Source: Mesorhizobium sp. WSM4904
GTDB lineage: Bacteria > Pseudomonadota > Alphaproteobacteria > Rhizobiales > Rhizobiaceae
Assembly: GCF_029674545.1 (NCBI RefSeq)
Contig: NZ_CP121354.1
Span: 2,055,001 to 2,119,000, forward strand
Length of the DNA: 64,000 nt
Direction: 5' to 3'
Part shown: piece by piece, positions 30,149-38,868 of the stretch
Layout: every line of letters starts with the position of its first letter
How positions within the stretch are numbered: position 1 is the first letter of the stretch
Position numbers and translations under genes: made by a program
The notes under the pieces: generated by a model
Database searches by the model: none
What the model saw: only the letters and a program-made list of their open reading frames with translations
What the model was told of the DNA's origin: nothing

Positions 30149-30847
30149 GTGTCGGGAAAGCGCTTGGTCAGGTCGGGCACGACCGTGGATCAGATGGTGA
30201 GGGCGATCGCGGACCGCATCGTCACCGGCTATCTGCGCCCCGGCGAAAGGCTCGACGAGATCTCGCTCGCCGCCCGTTTCGACGTCTCGCGCACGCCCGT
30301 CCGAGAGGCGCTCGGTCACTTGAGCGCGATGGGGCTGGTCGAAAGACGGCCCAACCGGGGCGCCATCGTCGCGGTGATCACGCAGGAACATCTGGCCTCT
30401 ATGTTCGAGAGCATGGCCGAGCTGGAAGCGATCTGCGCGCGCTTCTCGGCCGAGCGCATGACCGCTGCCGAGCGTCGATCGCTTGAGATGGAGCATCAGG
30501 CATCGGCGCGGCTCGTGCAGCTCCGCGCCGAGGAGGACTACGAGTATTTCAACACCGAGTTCCACAGCAGGCTCTATCGCGGCGCCCACAACACGCATAT
30601 CCACGATTTGACCGTGGCGACCCGCAGCCGGCTGGCGCCGTTCCGGCGCGCGCAGTTCATGCTGCCGGGCCGGCTGGCCAAGTCCTGGCAGGAGCATGAT
30701 GTGATCGTTACCGCGATCATGCGCGGCGATGCGGCGGCTGCCGGCAAGGCCGCCCGCGATCATGTATCGATCGTCAGCGAGGCGAGCGCGGTGTTCGCGG
30801 CCGTCGACCCGATGGAACCGAAGGTCAGCCGATCCGCGCGTCGATGA
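30149..30847 (+). CDS. GntR family regulator, probable controller of the ureide operon
   Basis: A 232-residue FadR-type regulator. The winged HTH is at about residues 15-75 (ERLDEISLAARFDVSRTPVREALGHL), with an FCD domain after it containing NTEFHSRLYRGAHN. The GTG at 30149 is chosen because GGGAGG lies four bases upstream; an ATG at 30125 would add eight residues and has no ribosome site. It is divergent from the biuret-type operon with palindromic sites between. Its 3' end overlaps the convergent LuxR gene by 23 bp. Confidence 0.85.
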   Translation: MSGKRLVRSGTTVDQMVRAIADRIVTGYLRPGERLDEISLAARFDVSRTPVREALGHLSAMGLVERRPNRGAIVAVITQEHLASMFESMAELEAICARFSAERMTAAERRSLEMEHQASARLVQLRAEEDYEYFNTEFHSRLYRGAHNTHIHDLTVATRSRLAPFRRAQFMLPGRLAKSWQEHDVIVTAIMRGDAAAAGKAARDHVSIVSEASAVFAAVDPMEPKVSRSARR

Positions 30848-31637
30848 TTTCGACGAAACGCGCGAAGAGGCCTGCCTGCGACTTTATCTTGAGCTTGCGG
30901 TAGATGTTGCGGCGGTGGACCTTGACCGTCCCGGGCACGATCCTGAGCGCCCTGGCGATCGATTCCGTCGAATGGCCCTGGAGCACAAGGTCGACGACCT
31001 GCTTTTCGCGCGAGGTCAGCGACAGGCTCTTCCAGATATGGGCGCGATCCAATTCATTGGCCGTCGCGACGGTCTCGCCCGGCGGCGGAACCGCGACTTC
31101 GTCGGCGGGCAAAGTCGGCCAGCGCAGTCTGCAGAAGCCGACCACCGCCGGCGCCATGTCGCGCAGCAGCCTGGCGTCGGCGGTTCCGAACGGCCCCGAT
31201 GCGCGCAGTCGCATCAGCGACAGCACCAGCGCATCCTTGCCGGCCAGCGGCACGAAGAAGCCCACCTCCTCGGCGAGCCGGGTCTGGCTGTAATAGGAGC
31301 GGTAGTATTCGCTGGCATAGAAGCGGTCCGGTGCCAGCTCGCGCATGCGCCAGAACCCTTCCTTGCGCTCGACCGCGGCGTGGTGGAAGGGGTCGAGCAG
31401 ATAAGGCCCTTCCTGATAGAGCGCGACAAAGATGTGGCTTTCGGCCGGCGAGAAGGTCTCGAACAAGAGCGGCGGCCGCGCCGAACCCCGATAGCCGAAG
31501 ATCACGCAATGGTCGAAGCGGACATGTCCGCGCAGCCAGCCGACGATCGCCTCGCCGAAATGGTCGCCGCCGGTCTCGCGCGTCGCGGCGATGACGGCAG
31601 CTAAAGCGTTGTAGTCATCACTGCGGGAGGTGGCCAA
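30825..31637 (-). CDS. LuxR family transcriptional regulator
   Basis: A 270-residue regulator with an N-terminal sensor-like region of about 190 residues that I do not recognise beyond resemblance to autoinducer-binding-like folds, and a C-terminal LuxR HTH (LTSREKQVVDLVLQGHSTESIARAL, then GTVKVHRRNIYRKL). The TTG at 31637 is preferred because AGAGGGG lies six bases upstream; longer forms to 31703 or 31721 lack a ribosome site. It is divergent from the polyamine-type importer operon, so it may control it. No acyl-homoserine-lactone synthase lies nearby. Confidence 0.8.
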   Translation of the reverse strand: MATSRSDDYNALAAVIAATRETGGDHFGEAIVGWLRGHVRFDHCVIFGYRGSARPPLLFETFSPAESHIFVALYQEGPYLLDPFHHAAVERKEGFWRMRELAPDRFYASEYYRSYYSQTRLAEEVGFFVPLAGKDALVLSLMRLRASGPFGTADARLLRDMAPAVVGFCRLRWPTLPADEVAVPPPGETVATANELDRAHIWKSLSLTSREKQVVDLVLQGHSTESIARALRIVPGTVKVHRRNIYRKLKIKSQAGLFARFVEIIDARIG

Positions 31638-31670
31638 TTCGTACCCCTCTGAACGATAAAATCGGCTAAA

Positions 31671-31690
31671 TATACCACCTGCGAGGTATA
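31671..31690. promoter_or_regulatory. Inverted repeat between LuxR gene and importer operon
   Basis: TATACC (31671-31676) and GGTATA (31685-31690) are separated by 8 bp. Its size and position in the divergent promoter region fit a LuxR-type operator, but the assignment rests on symmetry and location alone. Confidence 0.45.
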
Positions 31691-31755
31691 TACTAGCTGC
31701 CATTGGCTCTGCTAGCGTCACGACATTGCCTCACGCTGTCGCTGGAGCCCGTGGC

Positions 31756-32889
31756 TTGACTGCAGTGCCCGATATCGAGTTTCGCGCGGTCACCAAGCGC
31801 TACGGCGCCGTCACGGCGGTCAGCGGCATAGACCTTGCCATCCCGCCTTCCGCTTTCGTCGCGCTGCTCGGTCCGTCCGGCTGCGGCAAGACGACGTGCC
31901 TGCGCATGATCGGCGGCTTCGAGCAGCCGAGCGAGGGCCAGGTGCTGATCCGCGGCCGCGACATGGCCGGAACGCCGCCCTACCGGCGCCCGGTCAACAT
32001 GGTGTTCCAGCAATATGCGCTGTTTCCGCATCTCGATGTCGAGGACAACATCTCCTACGGCCTGCGCCAGGCGAGGCCGCGCTTGTCGTCGCGCGAGATA
32101 TCCTCAAAGGCAGGCGAGGCGCTGGCGATGGTGCAACTCGCCGGTTACGGACGCCGCAAGATCCACGAGCTTTCCGGCGGCCAGCAGCAGCGTGTCGCGC
32201 TCGCCCGCGCGCTGGTCAACAAGCCGGCGGTGCTTCTTCTCGACGAGCCGCTGGCGGCGCTCGACAAGAAATTGCGCACCGACATGCAGATCGAGCTGCA
32301 GAACCTGCAGCGCGAGATTGGCATCACCTTCGTGCTGGTCACCCACGACCAGGAGGAAGCGCTGTCGATGAGCGACTTCGTCTGCGTCATGAATGGCGGC
32401 CGCGTCGTCCAGATCGGCCAGCCAAGCGAGATCTATGACGAGCCGGCCGATCTCTTCGTCGCCGACTTCGTCGGCAAGACCAATCTCTTGAGCGGCAAGG
32501 TGGCCGGGCTCTCCCGCGGCCTCGTCGACGTCGCGCTTGCCGACGGCACGGTGATTTCCGCGCGCAAGCGGGCGCCGCTTAGCCCCGGCGAGGCGGTATC
32601 CGTCAGTTTGCGGCCGGAATCGCTCAGCCTCTCGGCACTGGGAGGCGGCAGCCTGAAGGGCGTCGTCCGCAACCGGATTTTTCTGGGCTCGACAGCCGAA
32701 TACGCGATCGAGGTCCAGGGCATCGGATCACTGCTCGCCAAGGCCGATCACGCGATCGGCCAGGGCAATCTTTTCAAGCCGGGCGAACCCGTCGCCATCG
32801 GCTTTGCCGTCGGAGCGCCGCTGGCGTTTCCGCAGCCTGAGAACAACGGGACCAACCAGAGGGAAGACCATGTCGAAATCCTATCGTGA
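31756..32889 (+). CDS. Spermidine/putrescine-type ABC transporter ATP-binding protein
   Basis: About 377 residues with one ATPase domain: Walker A GPSGCGKTT, LSGGQQQRVALARAL and LLLDEPLAALD, then a C-terminal TOBE-like domain (SVSLRPESLSL), as in PotA/PotG. The start is uncertain: the TTG at 31756 has GGAG eight bases upstream, a GTG at 31765 begins closer to the conserved IEFRAVTKRYG, and an upstream TTG at 31726 is also open. It overlaps the binding-protein gene by 20 nt. Confidence 0.87.
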   Translation: MTAVPDIEFRAVTKRYGAVTAVSGIDLAIPPSAFVALLGPSGCGKTTCLRMIGGFEQPSEGQVLIRGRDMAGTPPYRRPVNMVFQQYALFPHLDVEDNISYGLRQARPRLSSREISSKAGEALAMVQLAGYGRRKIHELSGGQQQRVALARALVNKPAVLLLDEPLAALDKKLRTDMQIELQNLQREIGITFVLVTHDQEEALSMSDFVCVMNGGRVVQIGQPSEIYDEPADLFVADFVGKTNLLSGKVAGLSRGLVDVALADGTVISARKRAPLSPGEAVSVSLRPESLSLSALGGGSLKGVVRNRIFLGSTAEYAIEVQGIGSLLAKADHAIGQGNLFKPGEPVAIGFAVGAPLAFPQPENNGTNQREDHVEILS

Positions 32890-34033
32890 CGGACTGCCGA
32901 TAAGCCCCGAAAAATTCGTCGATCAATTGATGCGCCTGAAGCGCGGCTCGATCAGCCGTCGCGACTTCCTCGGCCTTACCGGTCTTGGCGTCGCGACCGC
33001 GGTGATGGCGCGCGAGCTCGGCATCATGCCGACGCCGGCCTTTGCCGCCGAGAGCCTCGGCGACCGCATGTCGATCGCCACCTGGCCAAATTATCACGAC
33101 CCGGCGACGTTCGAGAATTTCAAGGCCGAGACGGGTGTGGCCGTCGAGGTCAACGTCTTCGGGTCGAACGAAGAGATGCTGGCCAAGCTGCAGGCCGGCG
33201 GCTCGGGCTGGAGCCTGTTCGTGCCGACCAACTATACGATCTCGACCTACAAGAAGCTCGGCATCATCGAGCCGCTGGACATGGCCAAGCTCGGCAATTT
33301 CGACGGCACCAAGGAAGATGCGCGCTTCACCGCGGAAGGCACGATCGACGGCACGATCTACGCCGTGCCGAAGAACTGGGGCACGACCGGCTTCGCCGTC
33401 AACACCAAGAAGCTCACGAAGCCGATGTCGAGTTGGAAGGAGTTCTGGGATACGGCGATGACCGAGGCCGACGGCCGCACCATGGTGCACGACTACCAGC
33501 TCACCACGATCGGCAACGCGCTGAAATATTACGGCTATTCCTTCAACTCGCTGAAGCAGGACGAGCTCGCCAAGGCCGAGGAATTGCTGCTCAAGGTCAA
33601 GCCGCATCTGTTCGCGGTGTCGAGCGACTACCAGCCGGGAATGCGCGCGGGCGATGCCTGGATGACGATGTGCTGGACCAATGACGGCGCGCAGCTTCAC
33701 CGCGACATCCCCGAGATCGCCTATGTGCTCGGCAAGGAGGGCGGCGAGATCTGGACCGACTTCTACGCCATCCCGAAGGATGCGCCGAACAAGCCCGCCG
33801 GCTATGCGCTGCTCAACTATCTCATGAACCCGAAGGTCGCGGTGAAGGAGCATCTGGCCAACGGCGCGCCCTCGACCGACGCGCGGGTCAACGCGCTGCT
33901 GCCGAAAGAGGTGCTCGACAATCCGATCCTCTATCCGGCGGCCGACCTGTTGAAGCCGCTCGAGTTCGGCGCCGCGGCGACGCTTACCGATCCGGGTCGC
34001 GCCGAGCTGATGGCGCGCTTCAAGGCCGCGTGA
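32870..34033 (+). CDS. Polyamine-type ABC transporter substrate-binding protein
   Basis: A 387-residue PotD/PotF-family protein with a Tat-type signal, SRRDFLGLTGLGVATAV. The mature protein begins near MSIATWPNYHDPATFENF, the family W-x-NY opening, followed by VPKNWGTTGFAVNTKK. AGAGGGA precedes the ATG at 32870. Polyamines are the family's usual ligands, and the PuuA/PuuB-like genes downstream support an amine, but the exact ligand is not shown. Confidence 0.87.
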   Translation: MSKSYRDGLPISPEKFVDQLMRLKRGSISRRDFLGLTGLGVATAVMARELGIMPTPAFAAESLGDRMSIATWPNYHDPATFENFKAETGVAVEVNVFGSNEEMLAKLQAGGSGWSLFVPTNYTISTYKKLGIIEPLDMAKLGNFDGTKEDARFTAEGTIDGTIYAVPKNWGTTGFAVNTKKLTKPMSSWKEFWDTAMTEADGRTMVHDYQLTTIGNALKYYGYSFNSLKQDELAKAEELLLKVKPHLFAVSSDYQPGMRAGDAWMTMCWTNDGAQLHRDIPEIAYVLGKEGGEIWTDFYAIPKDAPNKPAGYALLNYLMNPKVAVKEHLANGAPSTDARVNALLPKEVLDNPILYPAADLLKPLEFGAAATLTDPGRAELMARFKAA

Positions 34034-34971
34034 GGCAAGGGACCAACTCCAGTCAAGTTCTTACCACCGGCGGGCAAATGTCCGCCGGTCCCGAAGCGGC
34101 TTTCTCGATGCGCGGCAGTCTCTTTCGCAAGAATTTCCTGACGGCGCTGCTGCTCGCTCCGGCGACGCTATGGCTTGTCGTGTTCCTGGTCCTGCCCTTC
34201 GTGGCCATCGCCATCTTCAGCGTCGGCGAGCGGGCGCCCGAGGGCGGCTACCAGGCCGCGCTGACGCTCGCGCAATACGCCAACCTGCCGGCGCGGGCGA
34301 CAGCCTTCTGGAACACCATGGTGCTGGCGCCGGTCGGCGCGCTCGCCTGCCTCATCGTCGCTTACCCGGTCGCCTATTATCTGGCGCTGCGGGCGCCGCA
34401 GCGCTGGCGGCTGATCCTGCTCGCGCTGATCGTCATCCCGTTCTGGACAAGCCTGCTGATGCGCACCTATGCCTGGATGTACATCCTCGGCGGGCGCGGC
34501 ATTCCGGCCCTGCTCGCCTATGTCGGCATCGAGGATCTGAGACTCATCAACACGCCGGGCGCGGTGCTGCTCGGCATCGTCTACGGCTATCTGCCGCTGA
34601 TGATCCTGCCGATCTATGTCAGCCTCGAGCGGCTCGACCGCCGGCTGCTGGAAGCCTCCGCCGATCTCGGCGCGACGCCCTTGTCGACCTTCCTCGGCGT
34701 GACGCTCAGGCTGTCGCTACCCGGCGTGATGACCGGCTTCTCGCTGGTGATGATCCTCTTGCTCGGCGAATACCTGATCCCGACGCTGCTCGGCGGCGGC
34801 AAGGTGTTCTTCATCGGCAACGCGCTGGTCGATCTCTTCCTGCAGTCGCGCAACTGGCCGTTCGGATCGGCGATCGCCATCACGCTGGTTGCGGTCTCGG
34901 TGGTGGTGCTGATCGTCGCCAACCGCATCTCGACCCGGCTTTCGGGCGCCCGCCGCGTGGACCTGATTTGA
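34030..34971 (+). CDS. Polyamine-type ABC transporter permease, PotB-like
   Basis: A 313-residue inner-membrane permease with six main hydrophobic segments and the EAA-type loop EASADLGATPLSTFLGVTLRLSLPG. The GTG at 34030 overlaps the binding-protein stop; an ATG at 34078 with GGCGGG upstream would remove 16 residues. It pairs with the PotC-like protein. Confidence 0.9.
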   Translation: MRQGTNSSQVLTTGGQMSAGPEAAFSMRGSLFRKNFLTALLLAPATLWLVVFLVLPFVAIAIFSVGERAPEGGYQAALTLAQYANLPARATAFWNTMVLAPVGALACLIVAYPVAYYLALRAPQRWRLILLALIVIPFWTSLLMRTYAWMYILGGRGIPALLAYVGIEDLRLINTPGAVLLGIVYGYLPLMILPIYVSLERLDRRLLEASADLGATPLSTFLGVTLRLSLPGVMTGFSLVMILLLGEYLIPTLLGGGKVFFIGNALVDLFLQSRNWPFGSAIAITLVAVSVVVLIVANRISTRLSGARRVDLI

Positions 34972-35783
34972 TGCGCGCCTTCGTCGTTGCCGTCTTTGCC
35001 TTCCTCTATCTGCCGATCGCGCTGGTCGTGCTGTTCTCCTTCAATGCCGGTCAGCACGCCAGCGAGTTCACCGGCTTCTCGGCGCAATGGTACGGCAAGG
35101 CGCTGTCCAATCCGTTCCTGGTCGAGGCGCTGAAGAACAGCCTGTTCATCGCCACCACCAGCGCGCTGCTGGCGGCCGTCTGCGGCACGGCCGCGGCGCT
35201 TGGGCTGCAGCGCGTCGGCGCGCGGATGCGAGCGCTCTTCGATGCGCTGCTGGGCGCCGCCATCGTCGTTCCAGGCGTGGTCATCGGCATCTCGACGCTG
35301 GTGGCGCTGGTGCAGCTCTTCGCCGTCGTCAATCCGTTCCTTGCTTCGCTGTGGCCGACCGACCAGCCGCCGCGCCTCGCGCTCGGCTACGGCTCGATCA
35401 TCGCCGCGCACGGCCTGTTCTCGATGGCGCTGGTGACGATGATCGTCGGCACCCGGCTCGGCAGCCTCGACCGCAACCTGGTCGAGGCATCGAGCGATCT
35501 CTATGCCACGCCGCTGACGACGTTCCGCTCGATCGTGCTGCCGCAGATCATGCCGGCGATGATCGCCGGCTTCCTGCTCGCCTTCACCTTCTCCTTCGAC
35601 GATTTCATCATCGCCTTCTTCGTCGCCGGCGCTCAGACGACGCTTCCGATCTACGTCTTTGCCTCGATCCGGCGCGGCGTGACGCCGGAGATCAACGCCG
35701 TCGCCACGATCGTGCTCGCCGCCTCGGTCCTGCTCGTCCTGCTCGCGCAATCGCAACTCGGCCGACGAAAACCATCGCGTTGA
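34971..35783 (+). CDS. Polyamine-type ABC transporter permease, PotC-like
   Basis: A 270-residue inner-membrane permease with the EAA loop EASSDLYATPLTTFRSIVLP and the PotC-typical SFDDFIIAFFVAGAQT segment. The ATG shares one base with the stop of the PotB-like gene, implying coupled translation. Confidence 0.92.
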   Translation: MRAFVVAVFAFLYLPIALVVLFSFNAGQHASEFTGFSAQWYGKALSNPFLVEALKNSLFIATTSALLAAVCGTAAALGLQRVGARMRALFDALLGAAIVVPGVVIGISTLVALVQLFAVVNPFLASLWPTDQPPRLALGYGSIIAAHGLFSMALVTMIVGTRLGSLDRNLVEASSDLYATPLTTFRSIVLPQIMPAMIAGFLLAFTFSFDDFIIAFFVAGAQTTLPIYVFASIRRGVTPEINAVATIVLAASVLLVLLAQSQLGRRKPSR

Positions 35784-35794
35784 AAGACAAGCCC

Positions 35795-36556
35795 ATGATT
35801 TTGAAAGATCGCATTGCCGTGGTGACGGGCGCCGGGTCGGGGATCGGACGCGCCGGCGCCATGATCATGGCGAGGGAAGGGGCGGTCGTGGTGATCGCCG
35901 ACCGCGATCCGGCGGCCGGCGAAGCCACGGCGTCGGATATCCGCGAAGCCGGCGGCCGCGCCGAAGCGGTCGCCACCGATGTCGGCGACGACACGGCGGT
36001 AGAGGGCCTCATAACCGGAACGCTCGACAAGCACGGACGGATCGACATCCTGCACAGCCATGCCGGCATCCAGGTCGGCGGCACGCTGACGGAAGTGAGC
36101 ACCGGCGGCATGGACGCCTCATGGCGGATCAATGTGCGGGCGCAGTTTCTGGCGGCGAAAGCCGTCATGCCTTCGATGATCGCGCAGGGCGGCGGGGTGA
36201 TCCTCAACACGGCCTCGAATTCCGGCGTCTTCTACGACCGCGAGATGATTGCCTATGCCACGTCCAAGCATGCCGTGGTGGCAATGACCAGGCAGATGTC
36301 GCTCGACTATGCAAGGCACAATGTGCGCATCAACGCGCTTTGCCCAGGCTGGGTCGACACGCCGTTCAACGAGCCGTTCATCGCCCAGATGGGCGGGCGC
36401 GATGCGATCGAAAACTATGTCCGCACCAAGATCCCGATGGGGCGCTGGGCGAGCGCGGAGGAGATCGCCGAAGCCATCCTGTTCCTCGTCTCCGACCGCT
36501 CGTCCTTCATGACCGGCCAGGCGCTGGTCGTCGATGGCGGCGAGAGCATCGGCTGA
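35795..36556 (+). CDS. SDR family oxidoreductase
   Basis: A 253-residue short-chain dehydrogenase. TGAGSGIG lies near residue 12, NTASNSG contains the catalytic Ser, and AYATSKHA gives the Tyr-x-x-x-Lys pair. The usual NNAG motif reads SHAG here, a departure in the adenine-ring pocket loop. The ATG at 35795 is chosen over an upstream TTG. It follows the importer by 11 bp and probably belongs to its operon; the substrate is unknown. Confidence 0.85.
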   Translation: MILKDRIAVVTGAGSGIGRAGAMIMAREGAVVVIADRDPAAGEATASDIREAGGRAEAVATDVGDDTAVEGLITGTLDKHGRIDILHSHAGIQVGGTLTEVSTGGMDASWRINVRAQFLAAKAVMPSMIAQGGGVILNTASNSGVFYDREMIAYATSKHAVVAMTRQMSLDYARHNVRINALCPGWVDTPFNEPFIAQMGGRDAIENYVRTKIPMGRWASAEEIAEAILFLVSDRSSFMTGQALVVDGGESIG

Positions 36557-36574
36557 GGTTCTTTGGCGAAGCTC

Positions 36575-37015
36575 CTACCGGTCGGCGGGATTGCGGAACG
36601 CCGGATCGCGGCGTCGCGAATAGGTGTCGATGCGCGGCAGACGGTCGGGGAATTCCAGCCAAGGCAGCCGCAGGCGCCAATAGGCATGCGCCTGTGGCCG
36701 GAACCGCTCCGGATGATCGAGGAATCCGATGGTGACATAGAGCTCGTCGCTCAGCCCTTCGTCGCGATAGGTGATCGAGGTGCCGCATTTTTCGCAGAAG
36801 CCGCGAACGACGCCTCGGGTCTTCGAGAATTCCCGGGGCTGGCCGCGGGTCAGCCGGAACTGGCGCGGGCGGTAACCGACCCAGATGGTCATGGGACTTC
36901 CGATCGCCCGGCGGCAGTCGTCATCATGGTCGAAGCAGATCCAGAAAGGATCGCCTTGCATCTCGGCGGCGACCGCACCGCAAAAACATGCCCCCGTTTC
37001 GATTCTGCTTTCCAT
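36575..37015 (-). CDS. GFA family protein
   Basis: A 146-residue glutathione-dependent-formaldehyde-activating-enzyme-like protein. Zinc-binding cysteines are seen in ACFCGAV, CFDHDDDC and FCEKCGTSITY. The middle motif is wider than the usual CHCxxC. Family function is generally unproven. The ATG at 37015 places the first Cys motif near the N terminus as in relatives. It is convergent with the SDR gene. Confidence 0.82.
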   Translation of the reverse strand: MESRIETGACFCGAVAAEMQGDPFWICFDHDDDCRRAIGSPMTIWVGYRPRQFRLTRGQPREFSKTRGVVRGFCEKCGTSITYRDEGLSDELYVTIGFLDHPERFRPQAHAYWRLRLPWLEFPDRLPRIDTYSRRRDPAFRNPADR

Positions 37016-37495
37016 CCTGTCGCTCCCGGTCGTGTTGAAGATCGTTCTGTTCGGGAACATCAAAGGCAGCATCCGGTTCCTTACGGCCATTCGACGCTAA
37101 TGCGGGCCTTGTTCCGAGGGCCGGGCTTGCGCTGGGAGCGACGATCGGTCAAACCATAGGCCAGGTTCCTTGACGAGGCTTGCCGTGCAAGTGGCAAAAA
37201 GGCTTTCCCGCTCTCGGCCGCTTTCAGTTTCGGCCGCAAGAAACCGCGCTTCGGCGGGGTGTCACTAATCATGCGCTGTTGCCGGCACGAGAACCTGCAA
37301 CGCGCCGAGGAGACCAAGGTCGGCTCGCACGTCGTTCGTGACGGCTGGACCGAGGGGGTAGCAGGGACGCTCATTCCGGCCTCTCGGCCGGCCATCAGGC
37401 GGGCGTCCGTCATTCAGATAACGCAGCTTATTTAACGCTCAAACCGAAACGGACGTGCCCGCCGAAGCGATTTCTCCTTCGTACGGACATGACCG
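37016..37495. other. Intergenic region before the PuuA-like gene
   Basis: About 480 bp with no protein I can support on either strand. It should hold the promoters of the divergent GFA and PuuA-like genes; no clear operator or repeat was recognised. Confidence 0.4.
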
Positions 37496-38866
37496 ATGCC
37501 TGACAAACAAGACTTTTCCAGCAGCGCCGATCCGCAAAGCTGGCTGACCACGCATGGAATAAACGAGGTCGAGTGCCTCGTTCCCGACGTCAACGGCGTG
37601 CTGCGCGGCAAGGCTTTGCCGGCGGCCAAGTTCCTCAAGTCGCTCGAGGACCGGGCGCTCTATTTGCCGAGCAGCGCCTTCCTGGTCGCCATCGACGGCC
37701 GCTATTCCGGTTCCATCGACGAGGGGTTCGCCTATCAAGACCCCGACATGCGCATGGTGCCCGACCTTTCGACGCTCAGCCTTGCGCCCGGCGGCGGCTC
37801 CGGTAAGGCCTATGTCTTTGCCGATACGTTCCACATGGACGACCGGCCCTGGATGGCTTCGCCGCGCCATGTGCTGCGGGCCGTGCTCGATCTCTACCGC
37901 CGGCGCGGCTGGCGTGCGGTGATGGCGCCGGAGCTCGAATTCTACCTCACGGCGCCAAATCCAGATCCGGATCGGCCGCTGACCGCGCCGGTCGGACGCA
38001 ACGGCCGGCCGGAAAGCGTGCAGCATCCCTACGACATGCAGGCGCTGGAGGAATTCGAAACGGTGACGCGGCGCCTCTACGACCACGCCGCCATCGCCGG
38101 CCTGCCGCTCGACACACTGATCCACGAATCCGGCACCGCGCAGCTCGAGATCAACTTCCTGCACGGCGATCCGCTGGCGCTGGCCGACAAGGTGCTGTTG
38201 TTCAAGCGCATGGCGCGGCAGGCGGCGCAGGCGAGCGGCATGCACGCCACCTTCATGGCGAAGCCGATCGCGGCGCAGGCCGGCAGCTCGATGCATCTGC
38301 ACATGTCGATCGTCGACGAAAGCGGCGAGCCATTGTTCGCCGGCAAAGACGGCGAGGATAGCGCGATGTTCGCGCAGTTCATCGGCGGCCTGCAGAAATA
38401 CATCCCTGAAATCATGCCGCTGTTTGCACCCAACGTGAACTCGTATCGCCGAATCCGGCCTGGGCACAGCGCGCCGGCCAACATCGAATGGTCGCATGAC
38501 AACCGCTCCTGCGGCCTGCGCGTGCCGATAGGCGGGCGGGCGGCTCGGCGGGTCGAGAACCGGCTTCCCGGCGCCGACGCCAATCCATATCTCGCCATGG
38601 CCGGTTCGCTGATCGCCGGCTATCTCGGCATCGAGGAGAAGCTCGACCGCTCGGCGGAAGCTTTCGGCAATGCCTATCGAAGCCAGAGCACGCTGCCGAA
38701 AACCATGGAGGAAGCGCTCGACCGCTTCGCCGCCTGCGAGCCGGTGCGGGCGCTGGTCGGCGAGGATTTCTTCCAGACCTATCTGCGCGTGAAGAGCGTC
38801 GAGCTCGATCTGTTCCAGACTGTCGTGACGTCGTGGGAACGCGACCATCTGCTGCTCAAGGTGTGA
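37496..38866 (+). CDS. Gamma-glutamylpolyamine synthetase, PuuA-like
   Basis: A 456-residue GS-family ligase expected to join glutamate to putrescine or a similar amine using ATP. Visible: PDVNGVLRGKALP in the beta-grasp part, PELEFYL metal ligands, HESGTAQLEINF, GSSMHLHMSIVD, NVNSYRRIRPGHSAP and RVENRLPGADANPYL. It is followed after 2 bp by a PuuB-like oxidase, the E. coli Puu pathway pairing, and preceded by a polyamine-type importer. Confidence 0.88.
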   Translation: MPDKQDFSSSADPQSWLTTHGINEVECLVPDVNGVLRGKALPAAKFLKSLEDRALYLPSSAFLVAIDGRYSGSIDEGFAYQDPDMRMVPDLSTLSLAPGGGSGKAYVFADTFHMDDRPWMASPRHVLRAVLDLYRRRGWRAVMAPELEFYLTAPNPDPDRPLTAPVGRNGRPESVQHPYDMQALEEFETVTRRLYDHAAIAGLPLDTLIHESGTAQLEINFLHGDPLALADKVLLFKRMARQAAQASGMHATFMAKPIAAQAGSSMHLHMSIVDESGEPLFAGKDGEDSAMFAQFIGGLQKYIPEIMPLFAPNVNSYRRIRPGHSAPANIEWSHDNRSCGLRVPIGGRAARRVENRLPGADANPYLAMAGSLIAGYLGIEEKLDRSAEAFGNAYRSQSTLPKTMEEALDRFAACEPVRALVGEDFFQTYLRVKSVELDLFQTVVTSWERDHLLLKV

Positions 38867-38868
38867 CC

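Noticed and set aside
37081..37413. A 110-residue minus-strand frame in the gap before the PuuA-like gene
   Set aside because: No ribosome site, no recognisable motif and a low-complexity basic composition; treated as non-coding.
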